DNA from: a virus
Length of the DNA: 41,626 nucleotides
Direction: 5' to 3' (one strand)
IMG/VR virus record: IMGVR_UViG_3300025674_000100
Coordinates: 1 to 41,626 of that record
Below are positions 1-8,930 of this stretch, in pieces. Under the pieces are notes generated by a model. That model was not told the origin of the DNA. It did not search any database and saw nothing but the letters and a program-made list of their open reading frames with translations. Numbering within the stretch: the stretch's first letter is position 1; every line of letters begins with the position of its first letter. A program made the position numbers and the translations under genes.

Positions 1-2150
1 TGGTCGCCATTAGTCATGCTTGGCCCTCCTGAATAGAGAACACTTGGATGATCAGCACCAATCGCTTTTGAGGTGATTGATGCGTGATGGTTGATTCTTG
101 AAGTCCCCGTGTTTCCAAAACCGTTCACCCACGATGACCCCTTGTAATATGTCACGCCTGTTGGATAGTCGGGGATAATAACACCCGATTGGATGGTTGG
201 CGTTCCACCCGGCCACATATACGGGCCACTTGGGTTTTGAACGACTTCGGTGATGCTCACAGCGACCAAGCCTGAACGGTTGTTCGCACTCCCGCAATTC
301 TCTTTCCAACGCCACCCGTTGCCCCACGAATAAAAGTGATAATTCGTTCCTGCACTCGTGGTTGGGCCACCTCGTGCTTTGTTTTTCCACCAAAATACAA
401 ATTCATCGTTGGTGACAACAGCCGTTGCGTCATCACGCAACAATTGGCTTTTGTCATTGGCATCAAGCCAAACCAACAAATCGTTGCCGTGGGGCGGTTC
501 AATGTCAGCCTGTGTCCCCGAAACCGTATGCAATTTGTTTTTCATTTCATCAGTCAAACGAGCCTTGCGTGAAATCCAATAGGCATCGTTGCCCAAACCT
601 GTGCGGTCTGTAAAGCGTTGATTTTGGCTAAATCGCGCACGAGTCATTTGTCCTTTGGGTCGGCTTCCCTGTTTGCCGGGATCAACCACCAAATCACCGT
701 TGCCGAGTGTGAACCAAACAGGCGTATTGTCCGAATGCTCAAACAAAAATCCCTGTGTGGTTGGTTCAGCCGTATCACCCGACAGCATGGTGGATTGCAC
801 TACAACACAAGGGGGTCGGCCCAACGAATTGTTGCCCTGAAAGTCAATAGCAACGATACGCACACGCTCAATTGGATTTGCCATCGGGTCAAGGTTAATT
901 CCGCCTTCGGGTGAATAAGGGGCGGTATCACTCTCACGATAATACGAGAATGGCGAAACACTCCCACCCGTCACAGGATTCGTGCCTGACGCATTGACGA
1001 TGGCGTTGAGGTTTGATACGGGGATGCCATCGGAGTGATAGGTGGCGTTGGTGATGGTTGATGAAATGTCCAACAGCCCACTATCCCACCATGATTGAAA
1101 CGGCAATTCATTGATTGGGACAGAAAGAATGTGCGATGCGAGCATTTCCAAAGCCGTAGCCCTGTCCTCAACGCCCGCAATAACGCTGTCAGGGAAGTCA
1201 CGGATGCGAAAATATCCGTATTTGTAGCCACTCGCCAAGTTAAGCGGATGCCCACTCGCTGTGGTGACAGCACCACCCGGATCAATGTTCGTAAAATCGT
1301 AGCCAATGCACACCATCGGTATGGGCATCAATCCATCTGTGTGTTTGCCCACACCGTCTTTACCTTGATGCGGATGGGCGGGGTTCTTGTTGTTGAAGAA
1401 ATACAATTGTGGTATGTCATCCTCATCCTCAAAATCCCAAAGCCCCACCGTGTCGGGCGTTGCTGTCAAGGGCTTCACGATTGGGTCAATTGCACCCCTG
1501 CTTATTCGCACGCTTTCAATAACCCCCCGATATTCGCCTCCTTCACCACCAATGAACAAGTCGGATGAACCTGTTTTGATGAGCCGTTCATCACCACCAA
1601 AGTCCTGTTCGGCAGCGAGGTTGCCGTTGATGAAAATTGACATTTTCTTTGAGGTGAATTGAGCATTGACATAAATCAATTCACGAGAGGGCAGTGCTAA
1701 ATCGTGGGGCTTTGATTGCCCATCGGTATATGTCCCCCACGATACCTGTTCTGTTGGGACATTGAAATCGGTGCTGAGTCTTTCGCTCGTTGTCCGTGTT
1801 TCAACATCAAACACCACAGGTGCGGGTTGAAATGGCTCGCCCACCTTGAGTGTGAATGCGTTTGGTTTGTGAACAATCACCCCACCGTGATCGGGAATAA
1901 CGAATGCCTCAATGGTGAATGCACCGATGAGGTTGTTGAGTCCGTTGTTTTCCATTGGGAAGTGCCGTCTGCCTATTTTCGGCTCATCGCTTTCATAGAC
2001 CGACACTTTGTTGGTTGCCCCTGTCTTTTCACTATGGCTGTTTGGGAATAAATCAACACCGCTTTCACGGAATGCACCCGTAGGCACAACCATCCCATCG
2101 GTATAGCCATTTAGCCTCACGGCTTTTGAATAGACCTTGTGGAGAGGCAT
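1..2150 (-). CDS. lectin-like tail tip or receptor-binding protein, partial
   Basis: The reading frame opens at the ATG at 2150 and has no stop through position 3, so at least 716 codons are present and the C-terminus lies outside the window. Residues about 70-218 look like a concanavalin A/LamG-type jelly-roll: a start resembling FTIEAFV, then MSIFINGNL and a closing strand DLFIGGEGGEYRGVIES. Around residue 555 LLVWLDAND, followed by FWWKNKARGG, resembles the opening of a second lectin-like domain. The rest is rich in Gly, Asn, Thr and aromatic residues, as in phage adhesins. It follows the distal tail gene directly, where tail tip and host-recognition proteins sit in siphoviruses. The domain call rests on motif appearance; the receptor-binding role is inferred from position. 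Confidence 0.75.
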   Translation of the reverse strand, partial: MPLHKVYSKAVRLNGYTDGMVVPTGAFRESGVDLFPNSHSEKTGATNKVSVYESDEPKIGRRHFPMENNGLNNLIGAFTIEAFVIPDHGGVIVHKPNAFTLKVGEPFQPAPVVFDVETRTTSERLSTDFNVPTEQVSWGTYTDGQSKPHDLALPSRELIYVNAQFTSKKMSIFINGNLAAEQDFGGDERLIKTGSSDLFIGGEGGEYRGVIESVRISRGAIDPIVKPLTATPDTVGLWDFEDEDDIPQLYFFNNKNPAHPHQGKDGVGKHTDGLMPIPMVCIGYDFTNIDPGGAVTTASGHPLNLASGYKYGYFRIRDFPDSVIAGVEDRATALEMLASHILSVPINELPFQSWWDSGLLDISSTITNATYHSDGIPVSNLNAIVNASGTNPVTGGSVSPFSYYRESDTAPYSPEGGINLDPMANPIERVRIVAIDFQGNNSLGRPPCVVVQSTMLSGDTAEPTTQGFLFEHSDNTPVWFTLGNGDLVVDPGKQGSRPKGQMTRARFSQNQRFTDRTGLGNDAYWISRKARLTDEMKNKLHTVSGTQADIEPPHGNDLLVWLDANDKSQLLRDDATAVVTNDEFVFWWKNKARGGPTTSAGTNYHFYSWGNGWRWKENCGSANNRSGLVAVSITEVVQNPSGPYMWPGGTPTIQSGVIIPDYPTGVTYYKGSSWVNGFGNTGTSRINHHASITSKAIGADHPSVLYSGGPSMTNGD

Positions 2151-2151
2151 A

Positions 2152-3408
2152 TCAAATCCCCAACAATTGTTCCGCTGCCGCAAATTCCAAGTCGTAATTC
2201 CAAACAGAATCGCCCGCTTCGTAGGTTGCCGTGAATTTTTGAACGACACCGCTGATGGCGACACCTTGACGAAGATACGGGTTGGGGCGAACAATTTCCC
2301 CTGAAATGTTATCAACGGGGTCAAATGCACCCGTGTTTTTGACAGCCGAGAAGTCTGTTCCCGGCCCTGTCGGAATGACGAATTGACGCAATTCTCGTAT
2401 ATCCAAATTGGATGAAATCAGCGATTCGTATGGGATTCGCAAACCAACAATGTATTTCTTCACGGACTCCGCTTGATCAATGCGAAGCAATTTGCCCACA
2501 TCAAACGAAGCGAGCGAATCAGGCATTTCAATCAAATCACCTGTAAATGACTGTGGGTTGATAAGGCCACCACCCGCTGATGCGTTCACGGTCATGTTGA
2601 GCAAATCCTGCACCTTGTCACCCCGTGTCATGCGAACACCCGACACCCCATTAACAAACGAGGCGGATGAGAAGAAAGAGTGCGACCAATCAGCGTTCCC
2701 ACTAACGACCAAATCACCCTGTTTCGTCAATGGCGTATTGCCGTCAGCACTCTTGATAATGTTGGTTAATGTCACCTTTTCCCCTGTCAAAGTGCCGACC
2801 CCTTGATGTGAACCACTGTTCACCTTATCGCCCGCACTTTGTGATATGGTGAAAATATCCGTGATGGCGGTTGTCACCGTATTGACTTTGACTGATGCAC
2901 CGTTTAGTGCTGTGACAATCGCATCAGCGATTTCTTCTGTGTTGGCGAGGCTCGCAGGAACATAAACCGGGATGATGCTTTTCGTGGCAACCGTAGCCGA
3001 AGGCACACCCGTTTGATAAAACCGCAGGGTGATGTTCTCTCCCAAGGCAGCCGTCACTTGACCTGACGATTTGAAAACGAATTCTTTGCCATGCAACGCA
3101 TCTGTGATGGCATTCATTGTGCTTCTTCCTTGAGCCTGTTGTTGCTTGAACCAAGAGTCGTAAAGCCCTGTGGCTCGTGATAAATCAAGGACAGCCGTAG
3201 CACCAACCGCACTTGATGCCACATTATCATCGGTGAGAATGCCTTTGATGCCAATGCTGAATCGGTTGTCATTCATGTCAAACGCTGCACGCACACCTGC
3301 AATCGGAATGGGCCACACTTGAACACCACGAAGCACATCAAAGGCAACGGAGGTGGCTTCTAATTCAATGATTTTACCGTCACGCCTAATCAATTGAATC
3401 ATTGGCAT
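2152..3408 (-). CDS. distal tail or baseplate protein
   Basis: The protein is 418 residues, taking the ATG at 3408, which has GGGGTG seven bases upstream; a TTG at 3414 and an ATG at 3408-6 are alternatives. The N-terminus (IQLIRRDGKIIELEAT) and the C-terminal strands (VVQKFTATYEAGDSVWNYD) are beta-rich, and the middle is Thr/Val/Ser-rich, typical of tail proteins. It lies between the tape measure and the lectin-like tail protein, the place of distal tail (Dit) proteins in siphoviruses. No catalytic motif is visible. The role is inferred mainly from gene order; a second tube-like or baseplate protein is the main alternative. Confidence 0.55.
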   Translation of the reverse strand: MPMIQLIRRDGKIIELEATSVAFDVLRGVQVWPIPIAGVRAAFDMNDNRFSIGIKGILTDDNVASSAVGATAVLDLSRATGLYDSWFKQQQAQGRSTMNAITDALHGKEFVFKSSGQVTAALGENITLRFYQTGVPSATVATKSIIPVYVPASLANTEEIADAIVTALNGASVKVNTVTTAITDIFTISQSAGDKVNSGSHQGVGTLTGEKVTLTNIIKSADGNTPLTKQGDLVVSGNADWSHSFFSSASFVNGVSGVRMTRGDKVQDLLNMTVNASAGGGLINPQSFTGDLIEMPDSLASFDVGKLLRIDQAESVKKYIVGLRIPYESLISSNLDIRELRQFVIPTGPGTDFSAVKNTGAFDPVDNISGEIVRPNPYLRQGVAISGVVQKFTATYEAGDSVWNYDLEFAAAEQLLGI

Positions 3409-3410
3409 AA

Positions 3411-4985
3411 TCAAACACCCCTGCTAAATCCACCACTACGGCTTCGGCTTCTAAACGCCTTTGATACCTCATCACTTATGGCTCTCGCCAATTTTTGAGG
3501 ATCGCCACTCGCACCATTGACGGTGATATTGACATTGTTCGTGCCTCCACCACCACCCATGCCTTCAATGGTGACAGGGATTGAACGCCCATCAGGGAGA
3601 GGCACAACGGCTTCTGTTCCGTGTAGGGCTACGGGATAGCCTGATGTCGGCCCTTTGACGACACCGCCATCGGAGAAGCCAAGCAAACCGCCAACAGCAC
3701 CACCGATGCCACTCGCAACACTGCTGATGCCACCGACCACAACATCAATGGCATCAATGATTGGTTGAAGATAGTCCATGATGGCTTCAACAATGTTTGC
3801 GAAATGTCCTTTGATGCCTTCCCAAACGCCTTTCCATGTGTCACCTATGGACTTGAAAATTTTCGCTGCGCCATCCAAATCCCCTCGCAAAAGAGCCAAT
3901 GCAGCACGAATAACCTTGATGACGGTGTTCACCACGCCCATGACAACACCAAGAATGATACCCCACCACGAAATCACCATTTTCGCATATGGTGCGATGA
4001 AGGGCCATAGCACTTGGATAATTTTCATCACTACGGCAATAATCACGCCCGTCACAACAATGATGGTTGAAACAATTTCAAACACAAGTGCGATGATGTT
4101 TCCTATGAATTCAAAAATCCCCGAATTCTGCAACCAATCCACCAAGAATTGCCACAAATCACGGATGCTTTGAAAGAAATCGCTGATTGCTGAATCCCCA
4201 AATAGTGCGGTGATAAAACCCCATAGTGTTCCAAGTGCCGTAAAAATAGATGAAATGCCATCAATGACGGTTTGAATTGCACCTGATTCAGCCAAAGCCG
4301 TGTAAAGCGATGTCACGAGTGTCACGCTCGTCAATACGCCTTCGGATATGATGGTGAATAGGATGCCCAATGTTGTCATTATCCCGCCAAAAATTTCCTC
4401 AGCATTGAAGGGAATAGAAACGCTCGTAGTCAGCGTTTCCCATAGAGCCAACAATTCGTCAATGATTTTCTGTCCGTTTTCAAACACAGGTGCAAACAAG
4501 CCCCCTCCGCCTTCACCACTCAACACACCCTTTAGGACATCAACAGCGGTTTGGATAGCACCAAATACGGTGCTGATGATCGGCATTTCCTCCAACCAAG
4601 CACGAAGTGAACCGCCTCCTTGATCCAACGCAGCGGTAAAGAGCATCATCACCCCAAGAATCGCCATCACCATGCCGACAATGGGAAAAATCGCCATCGT
4701 TAAGCCCTTGAATAATCCAAGAACCATTGTCAGCGGTATAGCCAAACCCTTGAGGGATTTGGTGAGAATACCTCCCGTTTTCGTTTGTTGCTTAAACGAA
4801 CCTGTCACGCTATCCGTCGCCATTTGGACTTTGGTGTAGGTTTTGTAAATCGGCCCTAAAGTCTTGAGAAGCATTTGGTGTTGATTGGGCAAACGGATGA
4901 TTTGGTCTTGGTATTTGTTGAGGGTTTGAATGACATCAAGAAGGGCAGCATCCATGCCCATGATTTGCTTGTTTCCCCCCGCCAT
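3411..4985 (-). CDS. tail tape measure protein
   Basis: This protein sets tail length and is ejected with the DNA in long-tailed phages. It has 524 residues from the ATG at 4985, which overlaps the chaperone stop as TGATG. The first 110 residues are helical and charged. Residues about 75-430 hold many long hydrophobic segments (for example IVGMVMAILGVMML and IIVVTGVIIAVVM) of the kind found in tape measure proteins. The C-terminal region has the typical FSDGGVVKGPTSGYPV, a HGTEAVVPLPDG segment, a Gly run and NNVNITVNG. It follows the G/GT chaperone genes, as expected. At about 0.15 nm per residue, the usual relation, the tail would be roughly 80 nm, which is short for a siphovirus. Confidence 0.9.
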   Translation of the reverse strand: MAGGNKQIMGMDAALLDVIQTLNKYQDQIIRLPNQHQMLLKTLGPIYKTYTKVQMATDSVTGSFKQQTKTGGILTKSLKGLAIPLTMVLGLFKGLTMAIFPIVGMVMAILGVMMLFTAALDQGGGSLRAWLEEMPIISTVFGAIQTAVDVLKGVLSGEGGGGLFAPVFENGQKIIDELLALWETLTTSVSIPFNAEEIFGGIMTTLGILFTIISEGVLTSVTLVTSLYTALAESGAIQTVIDGISSIFTALGTLWGFITALFGDSAISDFFQSIRDLWQFLVDWLQNSGIFEFIGNIIALVFEIVSTIIVVTGVIIAVVMKIIQVLWPFIAPYAKMVISWWGIILGVVMGVVNTVIKVIRAALALLRGDLDGAAKIFKSIGDTWKGVWEGIKGHFANIVEAIMDYLQPIIDAIDVVVGGISSVASGIGGAVGGLLGFSDGGVVKGPTSGYPVALHGTEAVVPLPDGRSIPVTIEGMGGGGGTNNVNITVNGASGDPQKLARAISDEVSKAFRSRSRSGGFSRGV

Positions 4986-5314
4986 CACTTCATCCCCGCA
5001 TTCATCCGTTCAAAGAAGTCTATGTCGCTTGTGGTCTTGACAGACCTCCCCTTCGTTTGACCCACAGCGTTCTCACGCTTCAATTTGTCCATTTCTTTTG
5101 CCTCTATTTCCTTGAATGCGACCATCGTGTAATAGTCCAAAATCACACGCTCAGGAGGCAACCCATCCCATTGATGAGGCGAGCAATTGAAGAAGCGACC
5201 CAAAAAGAAAACGGGCATTTGGTTAATCAACACAGGCAATTTGTGCTGAGATACAGGGATTTCACCCTCTCCGTTCCATGTTGTAAAGGCACGAACATCG
5301 TCAAGGGTTATTCC
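4985..5314 (-). CDS. tail assembly chaperone GT extension, reached by -1 frameshift
   Basis: This open frame has no convincing start. The first in-frame candidate is a TTG at 5239 in mid-domain, but the frame stays open and protein-like upstream to 5320 (TLDDVRAFTTWNGEGEIP, then PVSQHKLPVLINQMPV). It joins the G gene at the heptamer CCCTTTG at 5314-5320, two codons before the G stop. After slippage the first codon is GGA at 5314, adding 109 residues to the first 119 of G, for a fusion of about 228. In lambda and many other long-tailed phages G and GT chaperones are made this way and coat the tape measure protein during tail assembly. The next gene is the tape measure. The fusion is inferred from sequence, not measured. 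Confidence 0.75.
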   Translation of the reverse strand, partial: GITLDDVRAFTTWNGEGEIPVSQHKLPVLINQMPVFFLGRFFNCSPHQWDGLPPERVILDYYTMVAFKEIEAKEMDKLKRENAVGQTKGRSVKTTSDIDFFERMNAGMK

Positions 5315-5670
5315 AAAGGGCCTGATGGGTTGCTCATGCTTTCGGTGAGTGAATCAAACGAAGGCAGGATTTTCGCCAATTCTTGACCGACTTCAGGTCG
5401 GATGTTGAGCAATTGGCTCTTTGACAATTCGGGTTCAGTCCTCTCAATGCAATTCACGAGCAAGAATTTCCAAAAACCACCGAAATCAATGCTTGGCTGA
5501 GGCGTGCCATCCTCGCCCTGCTTCAATGAAACGAATTTAGTGAGAGCGTTTTGCCTGTCAATCCACGACAGATCCTTAACCCATACGGTCATTTCACCGA
5601 ATGGGGTGTCAATCGTGTGTTCTGTTGCGTCTGTTGATGCGACCAAATCATTGGGGTTGGCTTTCTTCAT
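5308..5670 (-). CDS. tail assembly chaperone G
   Basis: A 120-residue protein. I chose the ATG at 5670 (MKKANPNDLV) because AAGGTGA lies five bases upstream; a TTG at 5721 would overlap the previous gene by 74 bases without a site. It is acidic and helical towards its end (RPEVGQELAKILPSFDSL). It resembles G-type tail assembly chaperones in size, in position between tail tube and tape measure, and in ending at a slippery heptamer that gives access to a second frame. In the known systems the G and GT proteins bind the tape measure during tail assembly and are absent from the mature particle. There is no clear sequence motif, so the call depends on context and on the frameshift arrangement. Confidence 0.75.
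   Translation of the reverse strand: MKKANPNDLVASTDATEHTIDTPFGEMTVWVKDLSWIDRQNALTKFVSLKQGEDGTPQPSIDFGGFWKFLLVNCIERTEPELSKSQLLNIRPEVGQELAKILPSFDSLTESMSNPSGPLE
5314..5320 (-). promoter_or_regulatory. predicted -1 ribosomal frameshift site CCCTTTG
   Basis: Read on the minus strand, the zero-frame codons are C CCT TTG GAA TAA. The heptamer CCCTTTG fits the X XXY YYZ rule, so both tRNAs can re-pair on CCC TTT. It lies two codons before the stop of the G chaperone. The -1 frame continues for 109 codons to 4985. I did not model a downstream stem-loop or pseudoknot. Confidence 0.7.
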
Positions 5671-6013
5671 CTGTTTCACCTTCACTGACGGCTTCGGCTT
5701 CACCGCTATCGTCAGCCTCAAGGCGAGCGATTAACTCAGCCTTCGTGCCTGTGGTTGAAAGCCCACGCTGACTACAAAGTGTCATCAATTCAGTCTTGTT
5801 CATTGACTCGTAGTCGGTGGGTGTTTCTTCAACAGGTGCGGGCGTGGATAGTGGTTCGGGGACAGGTGGTGCGGGAGGGGTGATATTCACCGTTGCCTCC
5901 ACATTTGACGGGGACAAATTCCCTGCGCTGACAATCACACCATCAGGCATGACAGTCCAATCAAGAGAAGTCTTTCGCCCGTCAATAATCACATACCCTG
6001 TTAGCCTTACCAT
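5648..6013 (-). CDS. small virion-module protein with C-terminal SAP domain
   Basis: A 121-residue protein from the ATG at 6013, with a GGTTGAT-like site upstream; a TTG at 6022 is the alternative. Residues 1-45 are a small beta-rich domain, residues 46-68 a Pro/Glu linker, and residues 70-101 a clear SAP motif (MNKTELMTLCSQRGLS, then GTKAELIARLE). The tail after it is acidic. SAP domains are short helix-extended-helix DNA-binding modules. The gene lies between the tail tube and chaperone genes, overlapping the latter slightly. Its architecture matches the protein at 12080-12505. The SAP call is strong. What it binds is unknown; attachment to the genome end or to the head-tail joint is speculation. 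Confidence 0.8.
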   Translation of the reverse strand: MVRLTGYVIIDGRKTSLDWTVMPDGVIVSAGNLSPSNVEATVNITPPAPPVPEPLSTPAPVEETPTDYESMNKTELMTLCSQRGLSTTGTKAELIARLEADDSGEAEAVSEGETDEESQPQ

Positions 6014-6050
6014 CTGTATCAACCCTCACATTTGTCGCATATAATCCTTT

Positions 6051-8228
6051 TCACAGAATTGGATATGGATTTGTTTCTTCCACTTTAAGATGTCGCACCG
6101 CCAATTCCACATTTGCTGTGACCGGGCCTTTGTCATCAGGGATGGGCATTTCAGCCTTCAATACCGTGTAGTCCTCAATCGTAATGGTCGCTCTTTGACG
6201 GTTGCTTGCCGAACCCGGTTTGCTCAACACAATCGTAATGTCGTTGGTGTTCAAGAAGTGCTTTCGCTGTCGCAATTGCTCAAAGAAGCGATTGTCCTCC
6301 ACCAATGCGTTGAATTTGAAGGTGTATTCTCGCTGTGCTTCGGTGATTTCAGTGGCGTAATTGACCGCTGCCTCCGACACTTGATCGGTGGATGCGTATG
6401 TGCCGTCTGTTCCACGAATGTAATAGCGAGCCGTGTTGGTGTTGTTCACGCTGAATTCCAATTGCGTAGCACGAACCACAGGTGCGCCAAAGGCACTGAA
6501 AATAATGTGTTGAAACAAATATGGCTTCTCACCGTTCACGGCAATACCCGACACCCTTCGCTTGATATTGGTGTTGGCGGTGTTCTCAAACAGTCGGTGA
6601 GGCGTGACAAAGCGTGACTCCGTGTCGGTGAACATACGAGTGGCTTCGTATTCCCCATTCAATTTGACTTCGCCTTCGGTGTCAGCCGAACAGGTCACGC
6701 TGTTCACCTTGCATCCTGAGAACACACGCAATAGGTGTTCCGAGCCGGGTGTAGCATCGCTCTTTCGGAATGATTGCTCAATGGCGAAGGTTGGGACACT
6801 GCTGTTTCCATAGAAGGTGTGAGTGATGCCGTATCGCAATTCATTGGTGGTATCAAGGATAGCGGGGCTTCCTCTTCGTGTTGCGCCTTGTGTTGAATCG
6901 TAGGTGAAAATGATGCGGTCAATTCCACAGGATGTAGCGGTGTGGGTGAGGCAAAATGGTTCTTCAACATATACATATGCACCGTCAATAGCGATGACCC
7001 TGCGGATTTCATGCTTGTTGATGGTGGGCAATTCATCATCAGCACCGGGAATTTGAATGGTGTCTTTGTCCACGATTTGAATGTATTCGCCCACGCTGAA
7101 TCGCCCTGCAATCGTTGATCCGACATTCACACGAATGTCACCGTGTGCGATGTCGGCCTCCAATTTAGCGAGAAGATAAACAGCCACGCCCGCTGTTTGA
7201 AGGCGGGTTGTAGCACCACTTGTAATGTCGGCAACGGTAATGTTTGTTGTTGAAGCACTGCTATATGACCCATAAAGCATAGCCGTTCCATCGGCTGAGA
7301 GGGTTTTGAACACGCCCGAAGTGCCAACATTTTCATGCCCCGCATCATAATTTGCGGCGAGCGTAATCACAGCACCAACATTTGAAGCGGTTTTTGCCCC
7401 AAGCAAAAAGTCACTGTTTGTTTCAATGTTTGAGCCAAGACCCGTTGCTGTTGTTCCTGACACTTGGGTAATGTCGTCAGCGTTTGCACTGCCGTATTGT
7501 TGTCCACGATATGTGGTTGTTGCGTCTTTGATGTTTAAGGGTGCATCCGTCAAAATAGTGGTGCTTGTGGTTCTGTGAGCCAATTCGCCCCAACCAAGAG
7601 CCGTGTGTCCACCAAGCCCGTAGCGTAGCCAACGCAGGTTGTGGGCGTTTGTGTCAAACGACCCACCTTGAAGCATCTCACGACCACTCGTTAGGATGTT
7701 CACATCACGACCCATGCCGACAATGTGTTGCTTTCGCACATCCACTTCGGGTTCAGGGAGAGCGAATGAATTGAGCAAACCCAAGAATTGATCTGCCTTA
7801 ATTCTGTCATCGGGCGTAGCATAGGTCATTTCAGCATCCATTGTCGGAATGCGTGCCGAATCAATAATGAAATAATCACCCGTGTTTGCGGTGGTGGCGG
7901 CGGTGGCGAGTCGTGGTGAAATGGTGATGGTGGTGTCGGTGTTTGCTGTGATGTAATACGACCTGCGGGTTGAAGCAAAATCATCAGCAGTTAAGGCGTT
8001 TGAACCGCCCGATGAATAAATGCGAAGGGTTGCACCCACAAGCATATTCTTGGGGACTTCTTGATACCAATAGACATTTGACCCAATCGTAATGACACTT
8101 GAATTGTCGGTTGAGCCGTTTGCGGTAGCCCATCCCGTTGAAGCATTGTCGCCTTGTCCAAAGAAACCTGTTTCCTTAGCCATTGACACCTCAACCAAAT
8201 CACCCTTATACACTTGATTTACTGCCAT
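6051..8228 (-). CDS. major tail tube protein, large form
   Basis: A 725-residue beta-rich protein starting at the ATG at 8228 behind GTGAT. The segment near residue 475 (SVPTFAIEQSFRK), then GCKVNSVTCS and the closing strands (RATITIEDYTVLKAEMPI, later VTANVELAVRHLKVEE), match the general look of phage tail tube proteins. Typical tube proteins are about 200-350 residues, so this one probably carries extra surface domains: an N-terminal region of about 150 residues and a Thr/Ala/Ser-rich stretch around residues 220-350. It sits between the tail terminator candidate and the chaperone genes, the usual place. A sheath is an alternative for so large a protein, but no separate tube gene follows, which favours a siphovirus tube. 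Confidence 0.7.
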   Translation of the reverse strand: MAVNQVYKGDLVEVSMAKETGFFGQGDNASTGWATANGSTDNSSVITIGSNVYWYQEVPKNMLVGATLRIYSSGGSNALTADDFASTRRSYYITANTDTTITISPRLATAATTANTGDYFIIDSARIPTMDAEMTYATPDDRIKADQFLGLLNSFALPEPEVDVRKQHIVGMGRDVNILTSGREMLQGGSFDTNAHNLRWLRYGLGGHTALGWGELAHRTTSTTILTDAPLNIKDATTTYRGQQYGSANADDITQVSGTTATGLGSNIETNSDFLLGAKTASNVGAVITLAANYDAGHENVGTSGVFKTLSADGTAMLYGSYSSASTTNITVADITSGATTRLQTAGVAVYLLAKLEADIAHGDIRVNVGSTIAGRFSVGEYIQIVDKDTIQIPGADDELPTINKHEIRRVIAIDGAYVYVEEPFCLTHTATSCGIDRIIFTYDSTQGATRRGSPAILDTTNELRYGITHTFYGNSSVPTFAIEQSFRKSDATPGSEHLLRVFSGCKVNSVTCSADTEGEVKLNGEYEATRMFTDTESRFVTPHRLFENTANTNIKRRVSGIAVNGEKPYLFQHIIFSAFGAPVVRATQLEFSVNNTNTARYYIRGTDGTYASTDQVSEAAVNYATEITEAQREYTFKFNALVEDNRFFEQLRQRKHFLNTNDITIVLSKPGSASNRQRATITIEDYTVLKAEMPIPDDKGPVTANVELAVRHLKVEETNPYPIL

Positions 8229-8234
8229 TTTTCA

Positions 8235-8669
8235 TCACGCTACTGTCGGTAAGGCTTGGGCGAAGGTGACGACCTCCGCTTGCATTGTGTAGCGAAACAT
8301 CCGTTTGCTACGATCTGACAAGTCTGTTCTTGTCTTGAAAATGAGTCGGTCAAAATTAACCCCATCGCCTTTGCGATTTGCGTGAAGAATCCTCCGCACT
8401 TCTTCACGAAGGGCTGACAAACGCTCACGGCTTTTCACGGTGCGAATGTCAATGGTGAGGTTAATGTGTTCATTGACAAAATCAAAGAACAATTCAGGTT
8501 GGGCTTCGTTGTGAGCCGTTTCAAAAATACGGATAATGTCGTGGTCTTGAAGGCGTGTCCTTTTGCCTTCGCCAACATCCACATTGGCAATATCCAAAAT
8601 GGATGGCTTAGGCGACACATTCCAATTGCGGTCAAGCAACGAAACCACCGTAGCAATTGCGTCACTCAC
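8235..8669 (-). CDS. tail terminator or tail completion protein candidate
   Basis: A 144-residue protein starting at a GTG at 8669 that overlaps the preceding stop. It has alternating helix and strand (VVSLLDRNW, then HINLTIDIRTVKSRERL and VRRILHANRKG), ending in beta strands (RMFRYTMQAEVVTFAQ). Conserved beta-hairpin plus helix folds of this length occur in tail terminator and tail completion proteins, which cap the tube and join it to the head. Its place just before the tail tube gene agrees. No specific motif fixes the family, so this is a position-led call. Confidence 0.5.
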   Translation of the reverse strand: MSDAIATVVSLLDRNWNVSPKPSILDIANVDVGEGKRTRLQDHDIIRIFETAHNEAQPELFFDFVNEHINLTIDIRTVKSRERLSALREEVRRILHANRKGDGVNFDRLIFKTRTDLSDRSKRMFRYTMQAEVVTFAQALPTVA

Positions 8670-8907
8670 CCCTCATCGCCTCCGTGAATCGTGCTAAAGC
8701 ACTCGCCCTATTTGAAGCGAATGGGTTAGACTCCTTATGCGTTTGCATGATTTTAGCCAAATCCTCATCGGATAACTCAATCCCATCCTCTTGGTATGTC
8801 CTTTTTTCATATTCAACCATGCGTTCAAGGTATGCTTCGCCATTCTCCGCTTCATCCATCAATGCACGCTGCAATTCCTTGCTTGCTTTGTGCATTTGCT
8901 GAAACAT
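8662..8907 (-). CDS. small charged helical protein, unknown
   Basis: I place the start at the ATG at 8907 (MFQQMHKASKELQ), which has GGAAGGAG eight bases upstream, giving 81 residues. A GTG at 8934 overlapping the previous stop would add nine residues. The protein is acidic and almost wholly helical (RALMDEAENGEAYLERM, then DGIELSDEDLAKIM). It lies between the zinc-ribbon protein and the tail terminator candidate within the neck gene group, so a minor connector or assembly role is possible. I do not recognise a family. Confidence 0.6.
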   Translation of the reverse strand: MFQQMHKASKELQRALMDEAENGEAYLERMVEYEKRTYQEDGIELSDEDLAKIMQTHKESNPFASNRASALARFTEAMRGE

Positions 8908-8930
8908 TTTGATGACTCCTTCCAAGCACC

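Noticed and set aside
971-1568. Overlapping open frames on both strands (minus 971-1306, plus 1095-1568)
   Set aside because: The continuous 716-codon minus-strand frame of the lectin-like protein covers this region; these are out-of-frame shadows.
4985-5239. Stand-alone 84-codon gene starting at TTG 5239
   Set aside because: The frame continues upstream to the CCCTTTG site with protein-like sequence, so it is better read as the frameshift extension.
6090-6617. 175-codon plus-strand open frame
   Set aside because: Antisense to the tail tube gene; the composition (Cys/Arg/Val-rich) is that of a complement shadow.
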